Part shown: positions 33,626 to 45,354 of the stretch, piece after piece
Position numbering within the stretch: the first letter of the stretch is position 1
How the letters are laid out: the number at the start of each line of letters is the position of its first letter
From: Molanna angustata
Taxonomy: Eukaryota; Arthropoda; Insecta; Trichoptera; Molannidae
Length of the DNA: 64,000 nucleotides
Reading direction: 5' to 3'
NCBI GenBank assembly: GCA_963576475.1
Contig: OY754970.1
Coordinates: forward strand, 34,660,619-34,724,618
Notes under the pieces: generated by a model
What the model was told of the DNA's origin: nothing
Seen by the model: the letters and a program-made list of their open reading frames with translations, nothing else
Database searches by the model: none
Translations under genes and position numbers: made by a program

Positions 33626-36000
33626 CAACCCTCAATTTGTCCTTTCATGATAAGGTGCAACAGACTTTTTTTTTGTTACGGAGAATGTACCTATCCCTAG
33701 TATGGCATCAAGACTGTTCCTCAATTATTTGAGTTAATTAATGAGTGATTACGTTAATTTTAAATATTCAATTAAAAATATAATATATAAACAAGGAACA
33801 GACACATTTGCAAATTTGTTATAATTCAGTTTGGTGGGTATCAAATAATACTTAATTCAGTTTTTGCAGGAGGTGAAAATCCATAAAGATCGATCGCTGC
33901 AAACACGAAAGGGCGATTGTCGTTACTTTTAACTTCGCTATATTACATACCATGTCTGAAAATTAATTTGTCAAATTTACGATTTCTAATTTGCACCGCC
34001 ATGCCATAAGAAATGTACATACATTTCCGAAATACAACGGCATGAGCGTATTCCTTTCATACAGAAATATTACAAATTACCAACCGACTAGAGAAAATAA
34101 GAAAATTTATGATTTTTCGCCGACATGCAACACCCGCTGGAATAAACCACACAATGCTTTGAAGGTTGAACGTTTGGGATATGAATCCATACATGAATAA
34201 AGAACTCAATTAACTCTTAATAAATTTAAACTCAACACGGCAAATTGTATTTTATTTATGTGCTGGTCTCTAACAACAACTTATTCCGCTAAAAAAACTA
34301 CTTACAAACGGCGTAATAACAGAAATATTAATAAATTCAATTACAAATGTATAAACCAATGTTTCAACCCTACAGGGTGAGTACAAATAATATGTAATGG
34401 AAAAAAAAGCAATTGATGCGAAATTTATTGTGATACAGTATTTGAAGGGTATGAGAAAGGGTGAAAGTGTGGATTAAATGTGTGAGTTTGAGAACTAATA
34501 GTTCTTCTACATCATCTTCGATTGATCAAATTGAGTCTTGGCCTCCGTCAATTATTATCTCCTACTCCTCAGTGCTGTACTCAGCCGCCGTTCTCCATTA
34601 TTTCACATGCAAGAAATGAGCCGCATCCCTCTTTGTCTCGTCGTGATAGTTCAGTTGTCATAATCACTATGTAAACTGGACTAATAGCTCGATTATCATA
34701 AATATATGGATTCTATTATTACAGATTTCACTTCATTTGTGGTTGGTAAAATCTTTTCGTTTTGCGAAAATTCTGTTTCATCTCCAAGTGCCGTGTGCTC
34801 TGTAGAGGTTTGCAATCGTCAATGGTATCTCTATCTTGATTACAGCGGCCTTATACAGCAATGCATTGTTTTTTAGTAACGGAGACAAGAAACTCTACTA
34901 CGTCCTGGCCCATTCTTCCCTTGTATTTCTCTCCTTTCATTATGTATATGCATAACGTAGTTTCTTTTATTGCTTATTGTATTTCATCCTCTGTGGATTC
35001 CTTACAGAACACTTGAGTTCATCGATACAGAAAAGGTACATAGTTCACAACATTATGGTCACAAATGATCGATAAAATAATATAATATATTAAAATGGTA
35101 CAACAGAGTACAAAGAAAATATATTAAAGAGCGAATGAAAATAATAATGAAAAAAAAACAGTGTTAGAAGGATGTTAAGGATCCTAATATTACCATGTCC
35201 AATTTGCAATTATACAAGATACGAGGAAGGTACATGGCATTGAAAAAGCAATAAGAATACGAGAACAAAGTCAGGGAAGACACACCAAACAAATGCAATA
35301 TACATAAAAGTTCACAGATGAGTTGGATTATACTTGAATAGTTCACACTGTGAATTACCTCTACATAGATCTTTTTTCATTATTTGGAGAACAATTTCGT
35401 ATCGAACTGCTGCTATCTGATGCAGAAGTATTAAATAAAATTTTAATATTAAAAAAAGATATGGTGATGTTGTCACATTGACAATCCGCCATATTTACCG
35501 GAGAGTGCCATCCCCTTCCGGTCAGGTTCTGATGGAAATGTATAAATTGGCGGGAAGTTACCTACCGGAAATACTTGTTTCGGACAGGCACCCATGTCAG
35601 CGTCAACTTTCTGCCGTTTGATTGATATGTGTCCTCCGAGTGACATGTTGTTATTCATTCTGAACACAGAGATTTCCCCATATTAACTTTTCCTGACTTG
35701 TTTGTAACATGCCCACCTACACGTGTCTACCTGTTCAGCTTTATTTCATCGTGTCTTTATTTTAATTCGACAATATTTTAATTAAAAAATGATGTACGCC
35801 CAATTACCTGTTGTAAAGTTTATATAGGTACACTTAGCTAGATTAACAACATACATCCGATCAAATTAACTTTTACATAGCGGCATCTCCTGAATTTGAC
35901 CAACATTTATTCTGACCCTGTCATACATCTTCTGTAATAGAACGATCTATGACAGGGTCAGAAATAAGGACATAAGGAAAGAATGTAGGATAAAGAAAGA
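33626..36000. other. no gene supported
   Basis: A 240-bp block at 35465-35700 has balanced base composition and overlapping open frames on both strands (minus frame 35473-35667, 64 codons). No domain is recognised. It could be a host exon or an undefined repeat. The rest is AT-rich. Confidence 0.35.
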
Positions 36001-36004
36001 TGTT

Positions 36005-36325
36005 ATTAATAGAATGAAAGTGAACACATTGAGATGGTTTGGCCACATGGGGAGAATGAATGAGGAACGCCTGACGAAGAAAATATACATTGCGGACAGG
36101 AATGGAATGAGAGGTCGGGGCCGCCCAAGGAATGGATGGCACGTCCATGTGAACGGTATTTTGAAAGACGGAAATGTTAGAAGCGTGAACAACAGACGAA
36201 CATGTAGGTATAAGACGATGTATGCATGTTGACGAGGCGATGAATGTATGTCAAGATAGAAGTAAGTGGCGTTCGGTTCTCTCTTCCTACCCCGTGAGGG
36301 ACATGGCGTGATGGTATGTATATAT
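36005..36325 (+). pseudogene. LINE K 3' end: RT C-terminus plus 3' UTR
   Basis: Frame: VNTLRWFGHMGRMNEERLTK, RNGMRGRGRPRNGWHVHVNG, DGNVRSVNNRRTC, stop. It is followed by TATGTCAAGATAGAAG and TTCGGTTCTCTCTTCCTACC ... GGGACATGGCGTGATGG. This copy ties the RT terminus to the 'K tail' found alone at 14935, 31005, 33335, 45355, 53275, 54930 and 61845. Confidence 0.75.
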
Positions 36326-36505
36326 TTATTCTTTTTTTTTTTAATTTATATATTCAATAAAACAAAGTATATAACAATTATTTGAATTTGTATACTGATT
36401 TTTTTTTCTCTATCCCAAAAAGCATAAAATGCTTGTTAAAATGAACGAAAGGCGCACGGCACACTAGAACTATACGTACTAATACACTTATAATGACATA
36501 TTAAC

Positions 36506-36823
36506 AGGTTGCATGTAACACATGAGATCCAACTGTCGATGGCGATAGTATGTATAATTGAAGAATACGTACCAAACTATGAACACTTAAACGCAAATTA
36601 AAAAATATTGTAAGATATTTTGTTATCTATATAAAACATGTAGGTAGGTATGTATGTCAGGATAAGATAGTAGGTATAGAAGTCAATCAGGCAGTTCCTA
36701 CCCAGAATATTAAAACAGCATGATGATATTATGCATGTGTGTTTGTAAGTAGGTACCTATATAAAAACCAATTTTCAGCGTGCAAAACTGCAAACAAAAT
36801 TGCAAATTTTGAAAAAATGCACA

Positions 36824-36876
<53 letters not shown>

Positions 36877-36900
36877 ACACACACACACACACTATTGTAG
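36506..36900 (-). mobile_element. element H, copy d, with (CA)n
   Basis: On the plus strand it begins TTGCATGTAACACATGAGAT then CCAACTGTCGATGGCGATAG, the reverse of the H right end. It runs to the segment ACCAATTTTCAGCGTGC, then breaks off in a (CA)n microsatellite (about 36821-36891) with two interruptions. Confidence 0.7.
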
Positions 36901-36984
36901 TCGTATTTTTATTGAATTGTATAGCCGTATATTTACTTCAATGCATAAAATAAAAATAAAATTAAATATCATATTCACCTAGAT

Positions 36985-37317
36985 CAGTCTTTCTCAAAGT
37001 GGGTGGTAATGCCCCCTTGTGGGCGTTGGAGACCTAAAGAGGGGCGTTAAGGAGCCCAGAAAAAATATTGTTTCTTTTCATTTGATTGAAATATATTCTT
37101 AATATTATAATGTTGCGTTTTATTTGCTCTTACTGGTAAAAATTTCCAGTTTAGAATGTTAGTTTAATCACCAGAACTGACTAATATAGCACACTTAAAT
37201 TAATTAAAGTAATGAAATTGTGATTTTTAAGTTTTAAGTGTGTATAAAAAATTGGGGGCGCTGAAAAATAATTGATTTTCAAATGGGGGCGGTAAAATAA
37301 ATAAGTTTGATAATCTG
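36985..37317. mobile_element. hAT-like non-autonomous element
   Basis: It starts CAGTCTTTCTCAAAGTGGG and ends TTTGATAATCTG, giving imperfect terminal repeats of the C-A-G-n-n-n-T-T/A-C/T-C-A-A-A type. GGGGGCG-rich segments lie inside both ends (CCCCCTTGTGGGCG near the left). Flanks ACCTAGAT and ACCTATTG could be a decayed 8-bp target duplication. Confidence 0.55.
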
Positions 37318-37539
37318 ACCTATTGTACAAACAAAATGACATTTTCATATTTTTTATTCTTCACCTCTTCACGTTTGAAGATACATTTAAATTTGAATTG
37401 CATTTTTTTTTTCTAATCCTGCTAAAGACACGGCCTTATGGGTTATACGTAGATATATATGTTACGAATAAAAACAAAATAAACTACATAATATCAACAA
37501 ATATTTTTTGTTTGCGGTGTTGCCTCAACAAGTGTTCAT
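37318..37539. other. no feature seen
   Basis: AT-rich. Confidence 0.4.
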
Positions 37540-37940
37540 GGGGGGATATCGGTTGCGCCGCCGACCCCTTCAACCTCCTCTCCGCACGTCCTCACCCCGC
37601 CGCCGGCGATCAGCACAGGATCAGAATTGGCCCCAATACGTCAACGTCACGCTCGCGTCCGCGGAGTGATATTTTGAAAAATCGACTTGGCGTCCGCTCA
37701 AACTAAACTCAAAATTTGAATTGCAAAAATATGCTTTCGCATCGCCCCGTGTCCGATGATGCGATCACCCACCCCGTCGCGTCCACAACAAAACTTACCG
37801 AACTGAACAGAAAAATAAAATTTAAACCTTTCTCTCTCTTTTCGGTTATGGCAGAGAGGGACAGGTGTATAGTCCGTCTTCGTATGCGAAGGTATCGTGG
37901 TGTCTGTACGAGCGGTGTGACGCAGATTTATGGGTGCGTA
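37540..37940. other. GC/CpG-rich island, downstream flank
   Basis: An abrupt rise in GC with many CpGs (TTGCGCCGCCGACCCC, CCCCGCCGCCGGCGATC, CGCTCGCGTCCGCGG). The frames 37323-37706 and 37716-38132 arise from it and have no domain. It may be a promoter or 5' exon of an unseen transcript, or a GC-rich repeat. Confidence 0.4.
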
Positions 37941-38149
37941 TTTATGATGACACTGATTCATTCGGGTTGGGCGCCACTCAACACCGGTGATTTGACATTT
38001 GTATACGATACATACGACGTGAAAATCAACAGTTTGATCCATTTGAAAATTTTAACTCATTTTCCACTCTTATGCAATATATATTCCAAAATGGCGTTCT
38101 TGGCTTTCATTAAGACGTTTTCCACACGTTGACAATTTAATATCTCAAT

Positions 38150-38310
38150 AGAGACGAAGTTGGAATATTGTAGGAGAACCGGGAAACCAATGTACTTACA
38201 AAAGCATACAACCTGTCATTACTTTGAGCTTAAAGTGATCACGTAAACCAGCCGATGACAGGTCGTAAGCCCTGTAGACGCCTTGATATCCCGACAGGGA
38301 TAAAAATCCA
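38150..38310. repeat. repeat B, rearranged fragments
   Basis: ATCTCAATAGAGACGAAGTT then GGAATATT lies in one orientation. About 60 bp on, GTGATCACGTAAACCAGCCG then ATGACAGGTCGTAAGCCCTG lies in the other. Relative to copies at 15228 and 18205 the first piece is inverted. Confidence 0.6.
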
Positions 38311-39045
38311 ATATTGGACATCGATTGGATATGCAATCATAATATATTCGATTAACTTTATAATTTGAAATAGGAAGGAAAATTTCTCTTTCTTATTTGA
38401 AAAATAGGTACTTATGTATTTTTAATAAGGAGAAAAATACTGTTTTTTTTTGCATAAAAATGGTTTAGAATATTATTATTGCATATCCTTTTAAACATAA
38501 TCTACAGTAAATTTAATGTTATAATGTTTTTTCATTCTTGTCTTACCGTGCGTTAAAATCTTTTGTATCGAGATAAAGTGTAATTTGTTAGATATCGATT
38601 AATCAACTTATTTTTAAATAATACAAATTATTGTTTAAATGGATTTTAGATTAACGATTACGCACTTCTGATACAATAATTTGTGATGTTGCTTGGATAA
38701 AGCCTTTTTTTTAGTTAAATTTTATATAAAGTTTTATCCATCTCATCCTCTTAACTCTGCTTCCGTAATCCAAGTAATCTAAGATTCCACAAAGAATTTG
38801 ATTTGTCTCAAATAAATCATAATATGTACCTATGTAAAATATATTATTATTTCATCAATTTATAATTATTCACCCGATAATTTAATAACGTTATTTCATA
38901 GACAATTGAAAAAAAGTGAAACAAATAATTTATTTCTACAATTTTCGTTGTGTGTGCATGACTCAAAATGAAATATTGTATTTAGAAGGAAAGATGCATA
39001 CGTTTGAATGCGTAGCGTATGTATGTACATGTACTTATATTATAT
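38311..39045. other. no feature seen
   Basis: Very AT-rich. Confidence 0.4.
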
Positions 39046-39895
39046 GTAAATGTATCTATAAATAAACAACGTAATAGACAATAACATAAAACTAGCTCAC
39101 CTTAGCACAGGCTATGCCTAGTGAGGGGGCTAGTAACAAAGATACAAACAAAAAGATATGGCTTAAACTATGTAAGCACCAGTGAAGTGGTAAATTGATA
39201 TTTATTGAAATGAGATAACTTATATTTACATTGTATGTTAACTATGTATGAATAAGCTTATATTATCTTAAGATATTTTGTATCTCATATATACTGTATA
39301 TTTTTGGATAGAAATAAATAAAAAATAAATAAAAATAAATGTAAATGTATCTATAAATAAACAACGTAATAGACAATAACATAAAACTAGCTCACCTTAG
39401 CACAGGCTATGCCTAGTGAGGGGGCTAGTAACAAAGATACAAACAAAAAGATATGACTTAAACTATGTAAGCACCAGTGAAGTGGTAAATTGATATTTAT
39501 TGAAATGAAATAACTTATATTTACTTAGTATGTTAACTATGTATGAATAAGCTTATATTATCTTAAGATATTTTGTATCTCATATATACTGAATGTTTTT
39601 GGACAGAAATAAATAAAAATAAAAATAAAATAAAATAAATAAATAATATGTACTGCCGAAGTATAATAATATTCAGATGATAAAATGTACTAGCTCATAA
39701 CCGGACAACTATAAATTAAAATGAGCTTTTTCGAAATTAATAGACTTAATCCATAAAAAAAATGAAATAACTTATATTTACTTTGTATGTTAACTATGTA
39801 TGAATAAGCTTATATAATTTAAGATATTTTGTATCTCATATATACTGTATGTTTTTGGATAGAAATAAATAAAAAATAAAATAAATAAATATGTC
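39046..39895 (+). repeat. 295-bp tandem duplication of a LINE 3' tail, plus partial third copy
   Basis: Unit 1 (39046) and unit 2 (39341) both run GTAAATGTATCTATAAATAA, AAACTAGCTCACCTTAGCAC, AGGCTATGCCTAGTGAGGGG and end in GAAATAAATAAAAA. They differ at only a few sites. A third piece (about 39763-39890) contains only the last ~120 bp. The AGGCTATGCCT hairpin relates it to tail family M. Confidence 0.85.
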
Positions 39896-40061
39896 TGTTT
39901 GTATGTTATTTTGTCCGCATAATGCTACGAAAATTCCGCTGCTATTAACGTATCAGGCGCACATAGAGTATACCTAGATGTAGAATATAATATAAATATA
40001 AGCGGTGTTATTCGCGTAATGCTGCTGATGGCGTATCGATCATACAATTCAAATATCACAA
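39896..40061. other. no feature seen
   Basis: Short unclassified spacer. Confidence 0.4.
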
Positions 40062-40970
40062 GTAGCATGTAACACATGAGATCCAACTGTCGATGGCGAT
40101 AGTACGTATTAATTGAATAATACGTAGCAAACTATTAACACATAAACACAAATTGATAAATATTTTAAGATATTTTTTTTAGTATGTAAAGTATGTATAG
40201 TGGAAGAATAAGTACCAAACTTTAAGCCCATAAATCCAAATTATTGAATATTTTAAAATATTTTGTTTTCTATACAACACATGTAGGAATGTGTCAAGAT
40301 AGGAAAGAATGGAGGTCAGTCCTTTTCTCCTACCCGGAATATGAAAACAGCATGGTGGTATGTATGTATGTTTGGAGATGAAGTATCAAACTATTAAGTC
40401 TTCTTACACTAAATTCAATTTTTATAAAAATTGTTAAAAAAAAATGAGATATACTTCTACAATACTAAGATTTTTTATAGAAAATTAAATTATCTAGTTA
40501 CGGTTTTTCGGCTTTTTTCAGTTAAATTCATAAATTTATCATAAAAAATATATTTTTCTTAATAAAAATGTTTGAGAAACCCTGGATTTTTTTTGAAAAA
40601 ACAATTTGAGATTTTGTATTTGTCTATGTTTATACCAATTTTCAGCGTTCTAACTTTGAAAAAATATACCTAAAATTTAAAAGTTGATAACCCCTGACTG
40701 AAACAAAAATTCACAATTCTGAGTATAAAAGTTTTGGGGACGGACAGACACACAAAACTCACATAAAATGTTTTACTCCGAATTCTGAGTAAATCCATAT
40801 ACAGGAACATATATGCTGCGAAGCCTCTAAGTTGGTGTTTTTAGCATGCAAAAAGTGCACTACGCCATACAAAATGTTCCTAGTATTCCTTATACGCGGG
40901 TCTCGGATTAATACTTTGTCGATATGTTAAAGAGAATAAATTCTCTTGAACAAATCTACAATTGGATGAG
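40062..40970 (-). mobile_element. element H, copy e
   Basis: A nearly full-length reverse copy: plus strand GCATGTAACACATGAGATCC, then ACTGTCGATGGCGATAGTAC, GAATGGAGGTCAGTCCTTTT, GTTGATAACCCCTGACTGAA, TCCGAATTCTGAGTAAATCC, and last TTGAACAAATCTACAATTGG. An internal ~100-bp block near the front is duplicated (AAGAATAAGTACCAAACTTT). Confidence 0.7.
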
Positions 40971-41489
40971 AGCATATATTAAGAAATTAAATATGTCTTT
41001 CTTGAATTGGATAATGTGAGAAACGCTAATAAATTATTCAAATATCAGGAGCGCATAGAATGAAGCGGGAAATAATAATAAACGAAACAATTTACCAGGT
41101 AAACAAATGTGCAGAAAGTCATACATAGATATAACAACATTAAATTCCGCCATTACGACAGGCTATAATGAGTTTACCAATTTTTATTAGATTATCAACA
41201 GCTCTATAATATTTCTTTTATAAATACATATTTTACACAAATAATTATCCAATTATAAGTAAAAAAAATAAAATTATTGTATGTAAACACTGGTTGAAAA
41301 TACGATAAATTATAATTAATTATTCTAAAGTGTCTGTGTTAACAGAGTGGAAAAATATTTAAAATTAATTATCAAAGATACCAAATTATTTTTCCATAAA
41401 ATTCGATTACAATGATCGAACGTTTTCGCCGATGTGACTCGGCATCAAGGTCTAAAATAAAACTCACCAATTTAAACAAAAATTATCCT
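40971..41489. other. no feature seen
   Basis: AT-rich unique sequence. Confidence 0.4.
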
Positions 41490-42003
41490 ACATTATAAAA
41501 TTTACGCTGAAAATTGGTATAAATATAGACAAGTACAAAATCTCAAATTGTTTTTATAAAAAAAGTTCCAGAGTTTCTAAAAGATTTTTTATTAAGAATA
41601 ACATTTTTTATGAAAAATTTATGAGTTTAACTGCTTGTATTTCCAAAGTTTTTAAAAATATCGAAAAAAAACGAAACACCCCAAATAGATAATTTAAAAA
41701 TCTATAAAAAACATAAACATCTAACTTTTTTACAATTTTTGTGAAAATTTCATTTGTATGGCAGTATACACAACACAATATTTACTGGGACTCAATAGTT
41801 TGATACTTAATCTCCATACATACCATCAAACTGTTTATATTCTAGGTAGGAAGAAAGGACAGACCTCTCCATACTATCTTGTCTTCACATACATACCTAC
41901 ATGTTTTATAAAGAAAACATTCAATAATTTGATGGGTAAGTTTTCTTCAATTATACATAATATCGCTATCAACAGTTGGATCTCATGTGTTACACGCAAC
42001 TAG
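41490..42003 (+). mobile_element. element H, copy f (left end lost)
   Basis: It contains CGCTGAAAATTGGTATAAAT through to ATCAACAGTTGGATCTCATG and TTACACGCAACTAG, followed by T. Same right boundary as copies b and c. Confidence 0.7.
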
Positions 42004-42064
42004 TTACAATTCAAACCATCTCGGTACTGCATACGTAGGTATGTCAAGATGGAACATATTGGCA

Positions 42065-42390
42065 CACCTGGGGGACAAGGCTAGTCCAACCGGCGAAATA
42101 AAAACCCTAGTGACTACCCATATCATGGATATAATTATCATATGGAGTTCTATGGTTTTGGTTATGGTATGGTTTGGGGTTTTGATTTCGCCGGTTGCAA
42201 TGGACCAGACATGAACCAGAATGGACCAGACACCTGGGGGACAAGGCTGGTCCAACCGGCAAAATAAAAACCCTCGTGACTACCCATATCATGGATATAA
42301 TTATCATATGGAGTTCTATGGTTTTGGTTATGGTATGGTTTGGGGTTTTGATTACGCCGGTTGCAATGGACCAGACATTCCCCCCCCTGA
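42065..42390. mobile_element. foldback element G, two tandem units of 166 bp
   Basis: Units at 42065 and 42231 are almost identical: CACCTGGGGGACAAGGCT, CCAACCGGC, CATATCATGGATATAATT, ATCATATGGAGTTCT, GGTTTTGATT, CGCCGGTTGCAATGGACC. The ends are inverted repeats. The four overlapping frames here are spurious. The CATGGATATAATTATCATAT core is shared with 26303. Confidence 0.8.
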
Positions 42391-43084
42391 TGATCTCAAT
42401 TCCACATTTGTCCAACTTTTTATCTTTGCTTTGATCATTGATTCGTCTATATGGTGTCGTCCAAGTGAAGTCCTTTGGTAAAATCTTGTTGGACGGAAAT
42501 GTCTATCATCATCTGAACTTGTGACGAGATGATGCGCATACGTTATACTTTGGGACATTTTTCATACTCCAAAACTCTATACCCTTCCTTGACTCATTCT
42601 AATGCTACCAATATTTCACAATATTCAAAGTAGACATTCACAACATCACATCAAATTCCTATCGATTTGGATTAAAGAATATATTTTTGGTACGAATATA
42701 ACATTTTGTTTATAGCCATCATGCATCCATACATAACTAACATAACGTTTCTTTCTTTATTTATGTACATTGACTGTTTTTCGTCATTTTAATGCATAGT
42801 TCATTAATTATTGAATTGTTTTATACTTTTTAGTTAATAATTTATAATGTGTTTTTATATTTTTTTTTTTTACTTTCTTATTTTCGGCTTTTTGTTTAGT
42901 ACCTATCTAGTGATTTTATATCATTTCTAGATTTTTAGTTATTATGCTTTTTGACTTTGTTTTGTTAATACATTATTATAAAATTATATAATTGTATAAT
43001 TGATTACAGAATGTCTGTATACGGTTCATTTATAATCTTAAAAAATATTATCATGTTTCGACTTGTAGAAATATACTTCGTTGG
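42391..43084. other. no feature seen
   Basis: T-rich. Possibly LINE UTR material at 42780-43010. Confidence 0.35.
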
Positions 43085-43675
43085 CCAAAGATACGAGATC
43101 GTCGTAACATTCACATTCTGTCATTACTTTATAAGACTATTTATGATCCCTATTCACCACAATATTTAAAAAATAACGTCGTTTTCTTGTCAAGTCATGG
43201 CCTATCCCTTCGATCTGCTGAACGTACAACACTAGCTATCCCCATTCACAATACAGAAGTTTTCAGCTCCTCTTTTCAAGTACAATCAGCTAGACTATGG
43301 AATGGCCTAAGTAATGAAGTAACTTCATCTCAATCCATTCAAATATTTAATGGTAAATTAAAAAAACTTTATTTGTCAAATAGTTCCTAAATTCCTTCTA
43401 TATCCTTCAGTAACCTCCTTTTCCTCATTGCTATGATCAGTGTTATTTTTATTATTCTTTTATTTTTAAACTCTCTTTTCATTTTTTTCATATTTCTTAC
43501 TCTTTTATGTTATTTTTTATCAATTTATTTCTCACTTAATTAGTACTGTACCAATTTAACTAAGAGACTTCACGTTGCTCGGGTTGGTTGGAAGAAATTG
43601 CCTTATGGCAATAAACCTGCCTTTGTACACATGTACATAAATTATATAAATAAATAAATAAATAAATAAATTGTT
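43085..43675 (+). pseudogene. LINE 3' end: RT C-terminus, 3' UTR module, (TAAA)n
   Basis: Frame without ATG at the front: RRNIHILSLLYKTIYDPYSP, QYLKNNVVFLSSHGLSLRSA, then LAIPIHNTEVFSSSFQVQSA, RLWNGLSNEVTSSQSIQIFN, KLKKLYLSNSS, stop at 43389. This is a typical jockey/L2-like terminus (I-P-x-H ... F-x-x-S-F ... A-R-x-W-N-x-L). About 200 bp later come GGTTGGAAGAAATTGCCTTA and TGGCAATAAACCTGCC and then (TAAA)n. This is the clearest link of the stem-loop module to a LINE 3' UTR. Confidence 0.8.
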
Positions 43676-44186
43676 ATTTTATTTTGTAGCATATCTATTT
43701 TATCATTTTTTTTGTCAAATACTTTTGTAACTACTGTATAATATTTTTATATTGTAAAAGGCTTCTAGCCGTATAGACAAATAAATAAATAAATATAATC
43801 CAATTTTATTATCCCGATAGGTTCTCTTACATTTAATTTTTCAATTCGATTGGTTGTAATGATTTGTGATTATATTCTCATACAAACCATAATTTGTAAT
43901 TATTTTTATGCAAAAAAATAAAGGTGCACATTTATGATTGCGTCTGTTGCAACATGGTGCTGAGATAACTTATGAGGACGGCTCCACTATTTGATATTTA
44001 CTATTATGTTAGACTTCTTTGTTTTGTCGCACATTTACCATTTCATGAAGGGTTTACTTCACATGCGGAACAGTTAGTAGTGAGGCAATGAAATACGAAA
44101 TGATAAATATTCTCTTTGATAAATTTATAATTATTTCGTGAATATTCCCACTGAAGAGGAATAAACCATCTCATCATTAGGAGGGT
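43676..44186. other. possible second LINE tail; otherwise nothing
   Basis: At 43760-43792, AAAAGGCTTCTAGCCGTATA then (AAAT)n looks like another LINE 3' end with a small GGCTTCTAGCC hairpin. Confidence 0.45.
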
Positions 44187-44350
44187 GGTGGCAGAGCGGT
44201 TAGCACGCTGGGTTAGTAATCCAGTGGTTACGAGTTCGAATCCTGCCACCGACGATTTCGTTAATCTATAGCACAAGCATTTGCTTAATTTAGAGATTGT
44301 ATGATGATGTATATGCACTTGTTACAAGGACATATTCATTCTTTTAAAAA
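44187..44350 (+). repeat. SINE D, best copy, tRNA-like head with intact acceptor stem
   Basis: Head 44187-44250: 5' GGTGGCA pairs fully with 3' TGCCACC. The anticodon arm CTGGG-TTAGTAA-TCCAG would place AGT (Thr) in the loop. The T arm contains GTTCGAATCC. The D arm is poor, and a non-tRNA body (to GACATATTCATTCTTTT) follows, as in copy 25316. So it is a SINE, not a working tRNA gene. Confidence 0.75.
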
Positions 44351-44388
44351 AAGTTCGTGGAACCAGCTTACAGCGGTCTGTCCATTTA

Positions 44389-44680
44389 ATATTGTTCATT
44401 CATTCATTCATACCATCACGGCATATCCCAAAATGTGGGGTAACCAGCGAAAGGTGTGCGGGTGTGCATTGCCTTTTAAAAGGGAGCACAACATATCTGT
44501 GTATACCCACACACCAGTCTCGTCTCACCTCAAAAGGCACTATATTTAGAATGGGTAGTGAACTTCATTGCTGAACTATGTGAGATGTTATAATTGTTGC
44601 CTGTTGTATTTTCGATTACCCGGCTCTTACGGGACTCTCGAAAACAATAATAGAAAAGAGTGGAAGCACTATCATTATAA
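44389..44680 (+). repeat. repeat E, young copy 1
   Basis: CATTCATACCATCACGGCAT, CCCAAAATGTGGGGTAACCA, GGTGTGCGGGTGTGCATTGC, CACACCAGTCTCGTCTCACC, TTTTCGATTACCCGGCTC, ending AGAGTGGAAGCACTATCAT. No tRNA-like promoter boxes or coding frame recognised. Nearly identical to 46785-47010 over about 215 bp. Confidence 0.8.
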
Positions 44681-45171
44681 TAATTTGCTTAAAAAAACTT
44701 TAAATGAACGATTGATTGATTGATTTTAACGTGCACTTTCTTTAATTTAATGAAAAGAAAATCCCTTATAATCAAAGGAAATTAGTCTAAGGATTATATC
44801 TGTAATAATAATAAATGGATAATTTATATATAGCCATTTTTTTGTTTTCACCCCAAGGGCGCTTTAAAGTAAGTAAAAATCAGTCTTGTTACAGTTGTGT
44901 GATATGAAATGTTTTTTTAATGATTCATTGCCAAAATATGACATCAAAGAGTATAAAAACTCACCCTATGGTTTTTCAAATGAATCGAAAATTCATTTTT
45001 GTAATTAAAAACAAATAAACTTTCCTTAGATATAAGAAAAATTAAACCCTTTGTAAAATTTAAAAAAGTATACAATAATTTTATATTCTCAAATCACTGT
45101 TAAGCAATTATGTATCTAATGTAATATCATTTATGTACCTATTAATAAAAAAAATATGGACTTGAAATAAA
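44681..45171. other. no feature seen
   Basis: AT-rich. Confidence 0.4.
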
Positions 45172-45312
45172 TGCTAATACGCTCTTCCTCCGCTGAACAC
45201 GAGACTTACTCATTCATTGGAGTAATACGTATAATATAAATGTATTAATTATAAGACATATTATTATATACCTTTGTACCAATATATTATTTTGCAATAA
45301 ATAAATAAAAGT
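45172..45312 (+). mobile_element. LINE 3' tail, family L
   Basis: CGCTCTTCCTCCGCTGAACA, then GGAGTAATACG and ACCAATATATTATTTTGC, then AATAAATAAATAAAA. The reverse copy at 13259 is inside element H. Confidence 0.7.
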
Positions 45313-45354
45313 ATGTACCAAAAATACGTCTATAGAAAACATTATTTTTATACA

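Noticed and set aside
35473..35667. Small protein of 64 residues in a balanced-composition block
   Set aside because: No domain, no splice or start context that decides it; kept only as an unexplained block.
36710..36982. Frames encoding poly Cys-Val and poly His-Thr
   Set aside because: They read through a (CA)n microsatellite.
42004..42558. Four overlapping frames on both strands
   Set aside because: Products of the duplicated hairpin G; repeated peptides mirror the DNA repeat.
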